Assembly: GCF_000261365.1 (NCBI RefSeq)
Contig: NZ_AJVC01000004.1
Coordinates: 496,001-560,000 of the forward strand
Direction of reading: 5' to 3'
Length of the DNA: 64,000 nucleotides
Source: Herbaspirillum sp. GW103
GTDB lineage: Bacteria > Pseudomonadota > Gammaproteobacteria > Burkholderiales > Burkholderiaceae_D
In this document: positions 1-11,103 of the stretch, piece by piece
How positions within the stretch are numbered: position 1 is the stretch's first letter
Layout: every line of letters starts with the position of its first letter
Notes under the pieces: model-generated
What the model was told of the DNA's origin: nothing
What the model saw: only the letters and a program-made list of their open reading frames with translations
Databases searched by the model: none
Position numbers and translations under genes: made by a program

Positions 1-766
1 AAGGTTCTTGCGCTTCTGGGGAAGCGTCTTCACTGCCTGCAGCGCGCTCTTCCCCGGTGGCGGCTGCGCTATCGGACTGCTCTACATCCTCTGCGGCGAT
101 ACCCCCGGACCGGGCCGCTTGGGCCTCGGCGCCAGGCACCTCGTCTTCTTCCTGCGCCTGCTCTGCCAGCGCCGCCACCCCGCCCTCGAGGGCCTGCAAT
201 TCCAGCAGCGCACCCTGGGCAGCAGCTTCACCGCTGACCTGCTGCAGCGGCGGCAATTCTTCCAGCGAACTCAGACCCAGGTCATCCAGGAACTTGCGCG
301 TAGTGGCAAACAGCGCCGGTCGGCCCGGCACGTCACGGTGGCCGATCGATTCAATCCAGCCCCGGTCTTCCAGCATGCGGATGGTCTGCGTATTGACGGC
401 CACCCCGCGAATCTCTTCGATGTCGCCGCGCGTGACCGGCTGGCGGTAAGCGATGATGGCCAGCGTTTCCAGCGTGGCGCGGGTGTACTTGGGCGGCTTC
501 TCCGGATTCAGGCGTTCCAGGTAGACCTTCATCTCCTTGCGGCTCTGGAAGCGCCAGCCCGTCGACAGGCTGACCACTTCCACCCCCTTGTCGGCCCATT
601 CGGTGCGCAGTTCATCGAGCATCTGCCGGATCATCTCGGCGTTGATGTCGCTGCTCTCTTCGCTCTCTGGATCGACGTACAGCTTTTTCAGGTCATTGAT
701 CGACAGGGGCTCATGCGTGCAAAGCAATGCAGTTTCGAGGACTTTCTTGGCCTCAGCAATATTCAT
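1..766 (-). CDS. scpB: Segregation and condensation protein B, 3' end beyond window
   Basis: The minus-strand frame starts at the ATG at 766 ([15 protein letters not shown]) and stays open to base 1, so the C-terminus lies outside the window. ScpB works with ScpA and SMC as the kleisin-partner part of the bacterial condensin that compacts and segregates chromosomes. The 255 visible codons show the two winged-helix domains of the family, including [20 protein letters not shown] and the conserved RGV and [10 protein letters not shown] stretches. A long Ala/Glu-rich tail follows from about residue 180; such tails are common in betaproteobacterial ScpB. No scpA lies immediately upstream within the window. 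Confidence 0.93.
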   Translation of the reverse strand, partial: MNIAEAKKVLETALLCTHEPLSINDLKKLYVDPESEESSDINAEMIRQMLDELRTEWADKGVEVVSLSTGWRFQSRKEMKVYLERLNPEKPPKYTRATLETLAIIAYRQPVTRGDIEEIRGVAVNTQTIRMLEDRGWIESIGHRDVPGRPALFATTRKFLDDLGLSSLEELPPLQQVSGEAAAQGALLELQALEGGVAALAEQAQEEDEVPGAEAQAARSGGIAAEDVEQSDSAAATGEERAAGSEDASPEAQEP

Positions 767-1188
767 GTACCACTCTTGTGCGTCTTGTTGTTAACAAAGT
801 TCGGCTTGCAGCAGGTCTCCGGCGCTACGGCTGCAGTCCGCCCGTCCGGCAGCGAAAGCCGAAACAGGCCGGGTGCGGCAAGTCTTGCGCAGTGCTGGAT
901 GCGGCGGCGCTGCCTTCCGGTGTTTGGAGATTGAATGAGCTGGAATCTAAGACCCGGGCAAATCGGCGTCGCGGAGGACTCGCGCTTTCGCAAAGCCGTC
1001 ATGTCGCGGGGTTGCGGACGGCCGACCTGCACCTTTTCAACTACCGGCCTTGCGTCATGGAGCCTTTGTTGGCCGCACAGGCTGCGGCGGTCGGGGCGCA
1101 AGGCATCAAAAGTACTGGGCGGAGTGTAGCACAAAGATTTGCGGGGATGCAGCCTGTTGCAGCCTGCGGACAATTATTTGCATGACCA
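767..1188. other. Intergenic region between scpB and the GGDEF-EAL gene
   Basis: This 422-bp stretch lies upstream of scpB and downstream of the minus-strand GGDEF-EAL gene. Both strands have open frames (for example 763-1173 on minus), but these have no recognisable family, low-complexity Arg-rich composition and no good ribosome binding site. I see no convincing intrinsic terminator or RNA gene. It probably holds the scpB promoter. Confidence 0.4.
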
Positions 1189-3384
1189 TTACCGGGCGCT
1201 TCCCGCCTGCCGGGTCAGCCAGGCCGTGAAATCCTCGACCGTCATGGGCTTGCCAAAGAGATATCCCTGTACCTCGTCACAGGCATTTTCCTTCAGGAAA
1301 GCATATTGCTCTTCATCCTCCACTCCCTCGGCGATGACGCGCAGGTTCAGGATATGGGCCAGCGATATGACGGCCTTGACGATGGCTGCGCTGTCAGCAT
1401 CGCGCGCAATGTCGCGTACGAAGGACTTGTCGATCTTCAGCGCGTCGACCGGGAAGCGGCGCAGATAGGAGAGGCTGGAATAGCCGGTGCCGAAATCATC
1501 GACAGAAATCTGCAGACCCAGGCGCTTCAAGGCATGCAGGGTCGCCACGCTCTTCTCGGCATCTTTCATGACCACGTTCTCGGTGATCTCCAGTTCAAGA
1601 CAGGAGGCCGCCAGGCCGCTCTGCTCCAGTACGCCGGCGACGAACTCCGGCAAGCTCTGGTTGAGCTGCCGTGGCGAGAGGTTGACCGCCACCGGTATCG
1701 TCGGCAGCCCGGCCTCCTGCCAGCGCTTGTTCTGGTGGCAGGCACTGCGCAGCACCCACTCCCCGATGGGCAGGATCAGCCCGGCTTCTTCAGCGAACGG
1801 AATGAAGCGGTCCGGCGGCACCATGCCCTGCTCCGGCGACTGCCAGCGGATCAGCGCCTCGGCGCCGATGACACTGCCATCCTTGAGGCTCAGCTTGGGC
1901 TGGTAGTAGAGCTTGAACTCGTCCTGATCCAGCGCACGGCGCAGGTTGATCAGCATTTCCAGACGATTGCTGACCTGCGTGTCCATCCAGGGCGCAAAGA
2001 ACTGGAAGTTGTTGCGCCCCTGCTCCTTGGCGCGATACATGGCTGAATCGGCCTGCTTCAACAGGGTCTCGACATCCTTGCCATCGATGGGATAGCGGCT
2101 GACCCCGATGCTGGCGGTGACCTGGAACTCGCGATCGCCAGCCTGCCAGGGGCGCGCCACCGCAGCCAGGATACGCTGCATCACCTCGGCGATGCCGAGC
2201 TCGCCGCCGGTCTGGTTCTGCAACACCAGCACGAATTCATCGCCACCCTGGCGCGCCACCATGTCGGTATCGCGCAGGCAGGCTTGCAGGCGCTGTGCCA
2301 CGGTCTTGAGAAGTTCATCACCGACCTGGTGACCCAGGCTGTCATTGATGAACTTGAACTGGTCCAGATCCACGAACACCACCGCCGTCAGCCCGCCCTT
2401 CTGGCGCGCCGCCTGAATGGCGCGCTGCAGATGCTCGTGCAGCATGTTGCGGTTGGGCAATCCGGTGAGCGCATCGTGGGTCGCGTGATGGCGCATCTCG
2501 GCTTCATAGAGCTTGCGCTCGGTGATGGCTTCGACGGTGCCTTCATAACACACCAGCGTGCCGCCATCGTCATAGACGGCACGGGCGTTCTCGGAGATCC
2601 AGATGATGTCCCCATCACGCCGGTACACGCGCGACTCGAAATTGGAGACCGAGCCCTGCTGCTCCATGAGCCGCATGAATTCGCTACGCCGCTCCGGCTC
2701 CACATACAACTGATGGCGAATGTCGCGCAGACCGACGATCAGGTCTTCCGGCGAGTGGTAGCCGTAAATGCGTGCCAGCGCCGGGTTGACGGCGATGTAG
2801 GTGCCATCGGGCGTGGTCTGAAAGACCCCTTCGATGGCGTTCTCGAAGATGCTGCGATAGCGGCGCTCGGCTTCCTGCAATGCCTGTGCGGCCTCCTTGC
2901 GCTCGGTCACATCCTGCAGGAAGCCTTCCATGGCCTCCACCGCGCCAGCCGCGTTGTACAGCCCCACCCCGCGCTCCCACACCCAGCGCAGGCTGCCGTC
3001 GGCATGCACGATGCGATATTCGATGTCGATGCGGCGCCGCTCGCGCATGCAGAGATCGATGTGGCTGCGCACCATCGCGCGGTCTTCGGGATGCGTCAGT
3101 TGCAGAAAAGAAATGCGGCTGTTGAGCAACAGGTCCTCCGGCGTGTAGCCGGTCAGGGCGTAGCAGCCTTCGCTGACGAACTCCAGGGTCCAGTGAGCAT
3201 CGTCGCGGCAGCGGTAGACCATGCCGTCAAGGTTGGCCAGCAGTGTCTCCAGCAGTCTCGGCGGACGCGCCATGGCCACCACCGACTGGCTCTGCGTGGC
3301 GTCCTGGCGGCACAATGCCCTGGCCGCAGGGCGCGAGGAGGAGGAAGAGGCCGCCAATGCGCCTCGTGAAGCAACTGTTTTCAT
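1189..3384 (-). CDS. PAS-PAS-GGDEF-EAL cyclic-di-GMP turnover protein
   Basis: This is a cytoplasmic composite protein of 731 aa. Two PAS folds occupy roughly residues 45-165 and 170-290, followed by a GGDEF domain (about 300-460) and an EAL domain (about 470-725). The diguanylate cyclase signature is intact (RQGGDEFVL). The phosphodiesterase residues are also present: EALIRW, NLSPRQL, ELEITEN, DDFGTGYSSL, KIDKSF and AEGVE. It could therefore both make and break cyclic di-GMP under control of the PAS sensors. The open frame extends upstream to 3855, but that extension is Arg-rich and overlaps the divergent gene, so I chose the ATG at 3384 (MKTVASRG). No membrane segment is visible. Confidence 0.92.
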   Translation of the reverse strand: MKTVASRGALAASSSSSRPAARALCRQDATQSQSVVAMARPPRLLETLLANLDGMVYRCRDDAHWTLEFVSEGCYALTGYTPEDLLLNSRISFLQLTHPEDRAMVRSHIDLCMRERRRIDIEYRIVHADGSLRWVWERGVGLYNAAGAVEAMEGFLQDVTERKEAAQALQEAERRYRSIFENAIEGVFQTTPDGTYIAVNPALARIYGYHSPEDLIVGLRDIRHQLYVEPERRSEFMRLMEQQGSVSNFESRVYRRDGDIIWISENARAVYDDGGTLVCYEGTVEAITERKLYEAEMRHHATHDALTGLPNRNMLHEHLQRAIQAARQKGGLTAVVFVDLDQFKFINDSLGHQVGDELLKTVAQRLQACLRDTDMVARQGGDEFVLVLQNQTGGELGIAEVMQRILAAVARPWQAGDREFQVTASIGVSRYPIDGKDVETLLKQADSAMYRAKEQGRNNFQFFAPWMDTQVSNRLEMLINLRRALDQDEFKLYYQPKLSLKDGSVIGAEALIRWQSPEQGMVPPDRFIPFAEEAGLILPIGEWVLRSACHQNKRWQEAGLPTIPVAVNLSPRQLNQSLPEFVAGVLEQSGLAASCLELEITENVVMKDAEKSVATLHALKRLGLQISVDDFGTGYSSLSYLRRFPVDALKIDKSFVRDIARDADSAAIVKAVISLAHILNLRVIAEGVEDEEQYAFLKENACDEVQGYLFGKPMTVEDFTAWLTRQAGSAR

Positions 3385-3685
3385 AACGACATCGTGTCTC
3401 TGGCCTCTGGTGTGCAGGCTGGCTGTGATGGTGCGGTTGGCCCGGGTGCCGGGCACCGGTTCCCCACGGTGCCTGACTGGAAGATTCATCAAAGCAATAA
3501 GGATGCCACTGCGCAAGCAGCGGGCCTGAGAAGCGGCACACAGAGCAGTTCGCCAGAATCGGCCGGAAAAACCCTTCACTTCATCGCGCACTACGGTTGA
3601 GCGCGGGCGGTAGAATCCATGCAAACCCGCCCACCGACCGCACCGGCCGGTGCAGGTTTCCTCATGACAACTAGCGGACTCTTCT
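3385..3685. other. Divergent intergenic region
   Basis: This 301-bp stretch separates the minus-strand GGDEF-EAL gene from the plus-strand glutamate-synthase-like gene and should hold both promoters. A TAGAAT hexamer at 3611-3616 resembles a -10 box for the rightward gene, but I see no good -35 partner at normal spacing. No small gene is supported. Confidence 0.35.
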
Positions 3686-5281
3686 ATGTGGGCAAATCGG
3701 TATTTCGTGTTCTGGTCAGTGCTCGTGCTGACCGCAGTCTTGCTGGCCCTGGCGGCCACCCATGGCCTGGGCTGGGGCTGGGCGCTCATTCCCCTGGTAT
3801 TGAGCGTCATCGGCGTCCACGACCTGGTGCAGCGACGCCATGCGGTCTTGCGCAACTATCCCCTGATCGGCCACTTCCGCTTCCTGTTCGAAGCCATCCG
3901 GCCGGAACTGCGCCAGTATTTCTTCGAAGATGAAATGGATGGCCGCCCCTTCTCGCGCAAGAAGCGCAGCGTGGTCTACCAGCGTGCCAAGGCCGATGTC
4001 GACAGCCGCCCCTTCGGCACCGAGCTGGACATGCAGCAGGCCGGCCATGAATGGATAGGCCATTCACTCTCCCCCACCAAGATCGCCAGCCATGACTTCC
4101 GCGTCGTCGTCGGGGCCGACCGCGCCCAGCCGTATTCGATGTCGGTCTTCAATGTTTCGGCCATGAGCTTCGGCTCGCTTTCGGCCAATGCCATCCGTGC
4201 GCTCAACCAGGGCGCCAAAAAGGGCAATTTCGCCCACGATACCGGCGAAGGCTCGGTCTCCGAATACCATCGCGAATTCGGCGGCGACCTGGTGTGGCAG
4301 ATCGCCTCGGGCTATTTCGGCTGTCGCAATGCGGATGGCAGCTTCAATGAAGAGAAATTCACCGTCCAGGCGCAGTCGTCACAGATCAAGATGATCGAGG
4401 TGAAGCTTTCACAAGGCGCCAAGCCGGGCCACGGCGGCGTGCTGCCGGCGGCCAAGATCACCCCCGAGATCGCCGCCACGCGCGGCATTCCGATGGGTGT
4501 GGACTGCATCTCGCCGGCCGTGCACTCGTCCTTCTCCACGCCGATCGGACTGCTGGAATTCATCGAGAAGCTGCGCGGGATGTCCGGCGGCAAGCCGGTC
4601 GGCATCAAACTGTGCGTGGGACACCCCTGGGAATTCTTCGGCATCGCCAAGGCCATGTTGAAGACCGGCATCGTGCCCGACTTCATTACGGTGGATGGGT
4701 CCGAAGGCGGTACCGGTGCGGCCCCGCTGGAATTCGTGGACCACGTCGGCATGCCGTTGCAGGAGGGGCTGCTGATGGTGCACAACACCCTGACGGGCAT
4801 CGGCCTGCGCGACAAGGTCAAGATCGGCGCCAGCGGCAAGATCATCACCGCCTTCGATGTGGCGCGCACACTGGCACTGGGAGCGGACTGGTGCAATTCG
4901 GCGCGCGGCTTCATGTTCGCCCTGGGCTGCATCCAGTCGCAGAGCTGCCATACCGATCGCTGCCCGACGGGCGTGGCGACCCAGAATGCCCAGCGCGCCC
5001 GCGCCCTGGTGGTGCCGGACAAGGCCGAGCGCGTCTTCCGCTTCCACCAGAGCACCCTGCACGCGCTGCAGGAGCTGGTGCAGGCAGCCGGTCTGCCGCA
5101 CACCTCGGCGCTGCGGCCGCATCACATCGTGCGGCGCATCAACGACCATGAGATCCAGCTCATGTCCAACGTGCTGAAGTATCTGCAGCCCAACGATTTG
5201 CTGGAAGGCAATTATCGTTATCGGGTCTACGAAAAGTTCTGGCCGATTGCCCGTGCGGAAAGCTTCCATCCGGAATTTTGA
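3686..5281 (+). CDS. Membrane-anchored FMN-binding glutamate synthase family protein
   Basis: This 531-aa protein has the central FMN/iron-sulfur domain of glutamate synthase without the glutaminase or NADPH-binding parts of the full enzyme. Residues 1-45 form two hydrophobic segments (YFVFWSVLVLTAVLLALAA and GWALIPLVLSVIGV), so it is probably attached to the inner membrane. The catalytic part contains FMN-site motifs (AMSFGSLS, DGSEGGTGAAP) and the cysteine pattern CIQSQSCHTDRCPTG, which in GltB binds a 3Fe-4S cluster. Substrate and electron partner of this single-domain family are not settled. A bidirectional-looking terminator follows directly. Confidence 0.88.
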   Translation: MWANRYFVFWSVLVLTAVLLALAATHGLGWGWALIPLVLSVIGVHDLVQRRHAVLRNYPLIGHFRFLFEAIRPELRQYFFEDEMDGRPFSRKKRSVVYQRAKADVDSRPFGTELDMQQAGHEWIGHSLSPTKIASHDFRVVVGADRAQPYSMSVFNVSAMSFGSLSANAIRALNQGAKKGNFAHDTGEGSVSEYHREFGGDLVWQIASGYFGCRNADGSFNEEKFTVQAQSSQIKMIEVKLSQGAKPGHGGVLPAAKITPEIAATRGIPMGVDCISPAVHSSFSTPIGLLEFIEKLRGMSGGKPVGIKLCVGHPWEFFGIAKAMLKTGIVPDFITVDGSEGGTGAAPLEFVDHVGMPLQEGLLMVHNTLTGIGLRDKVKIGASGKIITAFDVARTLALGADWCNSARGFMFALGCIQSQSCHTDRCPTGVATQNAQRARALVVPDKAERVFRFHQSTLHALQELVQAAGLPHTSALRPHHIVRRINDHEIQLMSNVLKYLQPNDLLEGNYRYRVYEKFWPIARAESFHPEF

Positions 5282-5308
5282 AGAAAGCTTCATCTCCCCG
5301 GACAAACA

Positions 5309-5341
5309 AAAACCCGCAGTTCAACCGAGCTGCGGGTTTTT
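5309..5341. terminator. Intrinsic terminator shared by convergent genes
   Basis: A 7-bp GC-rich stem, CCCGCAG at 5313-5319 and CTGCGGG at 5330-5336, is flanked by an A-run on the left and a T-run on the right, so it could work on both strands. It sits 27 bp after the glutamate-synthase-like gene and 45 bp after the end of the opposing tusA-like gene. Confidence 0.85.
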
Positions 5342-5385
5342 CAATGCTGCCAGCCTGATCTTGCCGGGATGGACAGGGGTAGGGC

Positions 5386-5622
5386 TTATTTGCGCTTCAT
5401 GAAGAAGATGAACTCGTGTTCATCATTCTGCGATTGCTCCAGCAGATCGTTGCCGGTCTGCTTGGCGAAGGCCTGGAAATCGCGCACCGAACCGGTATCG
5501 GTGGCGGTCACCCTGAGCACCTGGCCACTGGCCATGTCCGCCAGGGCTTTCTTGGTCTTGAGGATGGGCAGCGGACAGTTCAGACCGCGCGCATCGAGTT
5601 CCCGGTGAAATTGGATGGTCAT
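5386..5622 (-). CDS. TusA-family sulfurtransferase
   Basis: This 78-aa protein has the single-domain TusA/SirA/YedF fold size and the family signature LDARGLNCPLPILKTKKAL near its N-terminus. The cysteine of the CPxP motif is the persulfide carrier in TusA, which passes sulfur to tRNA thiolation or molybdenum cofactor enzymes. A role in sulfur relay is therefore likely, but the particular partner cannot be read from this locus. It lies 161 bp downstream of the NUDIX gene on the same strand. Start ATG at 5622. Confidence 0.9.
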   Translation of the reverse strand: MTIQFHRELDARGLNCPLPILKTKKALADMASGQVLRVTATDTGSVRDFQAFAKQTGNDLLEQSQNDEHEFIFFMKRK

Positions 5623-5783
5623 TACTTCGACTCAAAATGGATCACGACGAAAACGATTTTACTGCAAAATGCGCCGACTTGATGCGTTGCACAAGTTCTG
5701 TTGTTTTCGCCGCACTAGGCTTGTGCAAAAGCAAGAAGAACATGTGCCACGATGGAACGGTTCGTCTTGTCTTGTCTACCCGC

Positions 5784-6338
5784 TTACTTTAGGACCTGGG
5801 GTGTTTCGATCGGCGTGCTTGACCCGGCAAATTCGACGTACTGTACCGGCAGCGCACGCCGCCGCATCCAGTCCGCGACGGCATGGCCGGTCCCGGCAGG
5901 CCAGGGGCGCAGGTCGGCCGGGGCTGTCAGACGATATTCCACCAGCTCCGGCGAAAGCCTGATGGTGCCGCTCGCCTTCACGTAGTACGCAATGATCAGC
6001 TCGTTCTTGCGCATGAATTCATAGACGCCGATCAACTCGATCTCCTGGGCGTCCAGGTCGGTCTCTTCCTTCAGTTCCCGGGCGATCCCCTGTTCAGGGG
6101 TTTCGTCGCGTTCCATGAAACCGGTGATGAGCGCAAAACGCCCTTCGGCCCAGGCGGCATTGCGCGCAGTGAGCATCTTGCCGTCGATCTCCACCAGCGC
6201 GGCCAGCACCGGCAGGGGGTTGTCCCAATGGGTCCAGTGGCCATCAGGACAGGCCAGCCGGACCTTGCCGGCCTCGCCTTCATCGGCGCGCAGCACCAGC
6301 GATGCCGCGCAGACCGGACAAAACTTGAACTCGCTCAT
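5784..6338 (-). CDS. NUDIX hydrolase with N-terminal zinc-ribbon-like segment
   Basis: This 184-aa protein opens with a CPVC pair and a later ACPDGHW that resemble the small zinc ribbon seen in NADH-pyrophosphatase-like NUDIX proteins. The NUDIX box is GFMERDETPEQGIARELKEE followed by TDL. The REL and EE metal-binding residues are kept, while the usual glycine of the last EExGU element is Asp. It should hydrolyse a nucleoside diphosphate derivative; the substrate is unknown. It begins 28 bp after alaS on the same strand and is probably cotranscribed with it. Confidence 0.88.
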   Translation of the reverse strand: MSEFKFCPVCAASLVLRADEGEAGKVRLACPDGHWTHWDNPLPVLAALVEIDGKMLTARNAAWAEGRFALITGFMERDETPEQGIARELKEETDLDAQEIELIGVYEFMRKNELIIAYYVKASGTIRLSPELVEYRLTAPADLRPWPAGTGHAVADWMRRRALPVQYVEFAGSSTPIETPQVLK

Positions 6339-6366
6339 GCGCGCTCCGGGTCAGGGCCGTTGAACA

Positions 6367-8991
<2,625 letters not shown>

Positions 8992-9172
8992 GTTCGAAGA
9001 CGGATAAATGGGCCAGATGCTGCCGGTAACGCGCAGATCGGACCCGGATGGGAGTCGGTGCAAAAAACGATTGCGAACCGATGATTATACGTGATCCCGG
9101 CCCGGATACGCAGGCCCGGACGCCGTACCACCACGCCTGCCCGGCGGGCCGGGCAGCGCTTCTCCGGGGACG

Positions 9173-9204
9173 AAAAAAAACCCGCCGGGAAACCCGGGCG
9201 GGTT
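9173..9204 (-). terminator. Intrinsic terminator for the small basic protein gene
   Basis: Read on the minus strand, this is a strong GC stem: AACCCGCC at one arm and GGCGGGTT at the other, extended by an inner GGG/CCC pair and one bulged G. It is followed by eight T residues (plus-strand A-run 9173-9180). It lies 127 bp beyond the stop of the 72-aa secreted protein gene. Confidence 0.85.
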
Positions 9205-9330
9205 ACAGGATCGGCTGACCCGGCATGGCGCGCTACCCTGCGTTGCCGGACCTTAACTGTGTCAGCCCATCCTTCCGGTAAAACCGGGGGCGGACCGCGC
9301 CAGGCGGACCGCCACAAGAAGACCGGGCGA

Positions 9331-9549
9331 TCAGGCGCCCTTGTTGACAGGCATCGTTGCTGCCTTCTTGGCCTTCTTGTGCTTGTGCTTCTTGGCCTTC
9401 TTGGCGTGCTTCTTGTGCTTCTTGTGAGCAGGCTTGGCAGCCGGGGCTTCAGCGGCGGGAGCGCCAGCCGGAGCCGGGGCAGGCTGGGCCAGGACCGGCA
9501 TGGCGAAGGCGGCGACGAGTACGGCAGCCAGCAGTTTGTTGATCTTCAT
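9331..9549 (-). CDS. Small exported Lys/His/Ala-rich protein
   Basis: This 72-aa protein has a clear signal peptide (MKINKLLAAVLVAAFAMPVLA, probable cleavage before QPAPA), an Ala/Pro linker and then a strongly basic repeat-like tract built from HKKHKKHAKKAKKHKHKK. The mature form would be about 50 residues and highly positively charged. Small exported Lys/Ala/His-rich proteins of this kind include acid-shock proteins in enterobacteria, but I see no specific homology and assign no function. It stands alone between alaS and the diesterase gene and has its own strong terminator. Confidence 0.75.
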   Translation of the reverse strand: MKINKLLAAVLVAAFAMPVLAQPAPAPAGAPAAEAPAAKPAHKKHKKHAKKAKKHKHKKAKKAATMPVNKGA

Positions 9550-9815
9550 CGTTTTCCTCTATCTCTCAGTGTTGTGTGCTTCCACAAGTCCACCGGCGTG
9601 CTCACGGATGCCGGCCTTGTGCCTCCTTAACGCAAGCATTTCTCGACAGGTTGACAACAACTGTCGACTGTCTGCCAGTTATTGCCTTAGGCAGGTGAAT
9701 CATAGCTAGCGCAGGAGGATTCAGTCCGCCGGTAAGAGTGCAATTTGTCGTTCATTTCCACGCGGCGCGAAGTGAACGATGTGGACATGATGTTGCCGTT
9801 GCCAACTCTACCGGC

Positions 9816-10559
9816 CTACCAGGCGTCGGCTGCGATCAGATCGATGCGGTCGGTGCAGAAGGCATCCACACCCCACTGGCGGATTTCCTCGGCGCGCGCC
9901 ATGTCGTTGACGGTGTAGCAGAACAGCCCGACACCGGCCGCTTTGACGGCGGCAGCCAGCGCCGGGGTGAGGTGCTTGTGATTGGTGTGCAGCGCCACTG
10001 CCTGCAGTTGTTGCAGACGCGCCTGCCAGTCCTCGGGAATCACATCCACCAGATAAGCCCGTGGCAAGGCCGGGGCGACTTCCCTGGCTGCCAGCAGGGC
10101 CTCGAAGGAGAACGAGGACAAGACCGGCAGCGCCGCCCCGCTCTTGCCGGCGAAGCGCCGCGCCACCGTCTGGGCGGTCAGTTCGCCGGTACGGCGTGCC
10201 AGTTCCGCTGCGGCGGGCTTGATCTCGACGTTCATCCAGATTCCCTCGGCCAGGCAGAAATCCAGACCCTGCTCCAGCGTGCAGATCCGTTCACCGGCAA
10301 AACGCGCATCCAGCCAGGCGCCGGCGTCGAGGTCGCGCAATTGGGCCCAGTCGCTCTCGGCGATCTTGCCCTCGCCGGGCAGGGTGCGCCCGCGCTGCGG
10401 GTCGTGCATCAGGATGGGGAGGTCGTCGCGGGTCAGCATGACGTCGAATTCGACGGCGCGATAGCCGTGTTCCAGGCCGCAGCGGAAACCGGCCAGGGTG
10501 TTTTCCGGCGCCAGGGTGCCGCCGCCACGATGGGCGAGGATGCGAGGATAGGGCCACAT
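9816..10559 (-). CDS. ugpQ: Glycerophosphodiester phosphodiesterase
   Basis: This cytoplasmic-type enzyme of 247 aa, the same length as E. coli UgpQ, hydrolyses glycerophosphodiesters to glycerol-3-phosphate and an alcohol. It has the GDPD signatures AHRGGGTLAPENT, AVEFDVMLTRDDLPILMHD and MNVEIKP, which supply the metal-binding Glu/Asp and catalytic His. No signal peptide is present. The open frame reaches 10802, but the family N-terminus (MWPYPRILAHRGG) fixes the start at 10559. No ugpABCE transporter is adjacent, so a link to a specific uptake system is not visible. Confidence 0.93.
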   Translation of the reverse strand: MWPYPRILAHRGGGTLAPENTLAGFRCGLEHGYRAVEFDVMLTRDDLPILMHDPQRGRTLPGEGKIAESDWAQLRDLDAGAWLDARFAGERICTLEQGLDFCLAEGIWMNVEIKPAAAELARRTGELTAQTVARRFAGKSGAALPVLSSFSFEALLAAREVAPALPRAYLVDVIPEDWQARLQQLQAVALHTNHKHLTPALAAAVKAAGVGLFCYTVNDMARAEEIRQWGVDAFCTDRIDLIAADAW

Positions 10560-10743
10560 GATGTTCTCCGAGGGTGGGCCTTGCAAAAAGGGGCAAGGTA
10601 ATCGGCGCATAAGGTAGAGCAGTTCACGCCGTGCCACAAGCACTTCAGGCCAGCCAACCCGCCCTTGGTCGCAAGGTGCTCGCCGGCGGCGCCGCGACGG
10701 TGCATTCTTGCCGCATCCTTGATCCACCTGCTGCGAGGCCATC

Positions 10744-11055
10744 ATGCACGAGACTGCTCCCTCCCCCCTGCCCGGCGACAAGACTTGCGCCCCGGGCGCC
10801 ACCCCCTGCGACTACGCCCGCGCCGAGCGCCGCGTGGCACGTCAGGTCGGCTTTTTCTACCACCTGGGCATCTACCTGAGCGTCAATGCAGCGCTGATGC
10901 TGCTCGACCTCATGGGGCCGCGCGCCCACTGGTGGAGCCTGGGGCCTCTCCTTGGCTGGGGAATCGGGGTACTATTCCACGCCTTGCGCGTATTCGGGCG
11001 CTTTCCCGCCGGCTGGAAACAGGCGATGATCGCCCGTGAACTACGCCGACGTTGA
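10744..11055 (+). CDS. 2TM domain protein
   Basis: This 103-aa membrane protein has a 2TM domain: YARAERRVARQVGFFYHLGIYLSVNAALMLL and a second hydrophobic stretch around WSLGPLLGWGIGVLFHALRVF. Small 2TM-domain proteins are often encoded beside LytS/LytTR two-component systems, and here a LytS-type kinase follows after 48 bp on the same strand. That context suggests an accessory membrane role in the same signalling unit, but the function is not established. Confidence 0.8.
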   Translation: MHETAPSPLPGDKTCAPGATPCDYARAERRVARQVGFFYHLGIYLSVNAALMLLDLMGPRAHWWSLGPLLGWGIGVLFHALRVFGRFPAGWKQAMIARELRRR

Positions 11056-11103
11056 CAGGCCCGGTGCGCCGGGCAGCTTGTTTGCCTCATCACCGAAAAC
11101 TGC

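Noticed and set aside
763..1173. A 136-codon minus-strand frame upstream of scpB
   Set aside because: No family, Arg/Pro-rich, no ribosome binding site and it overlaps the scpB start; the region is better read as non-coding.
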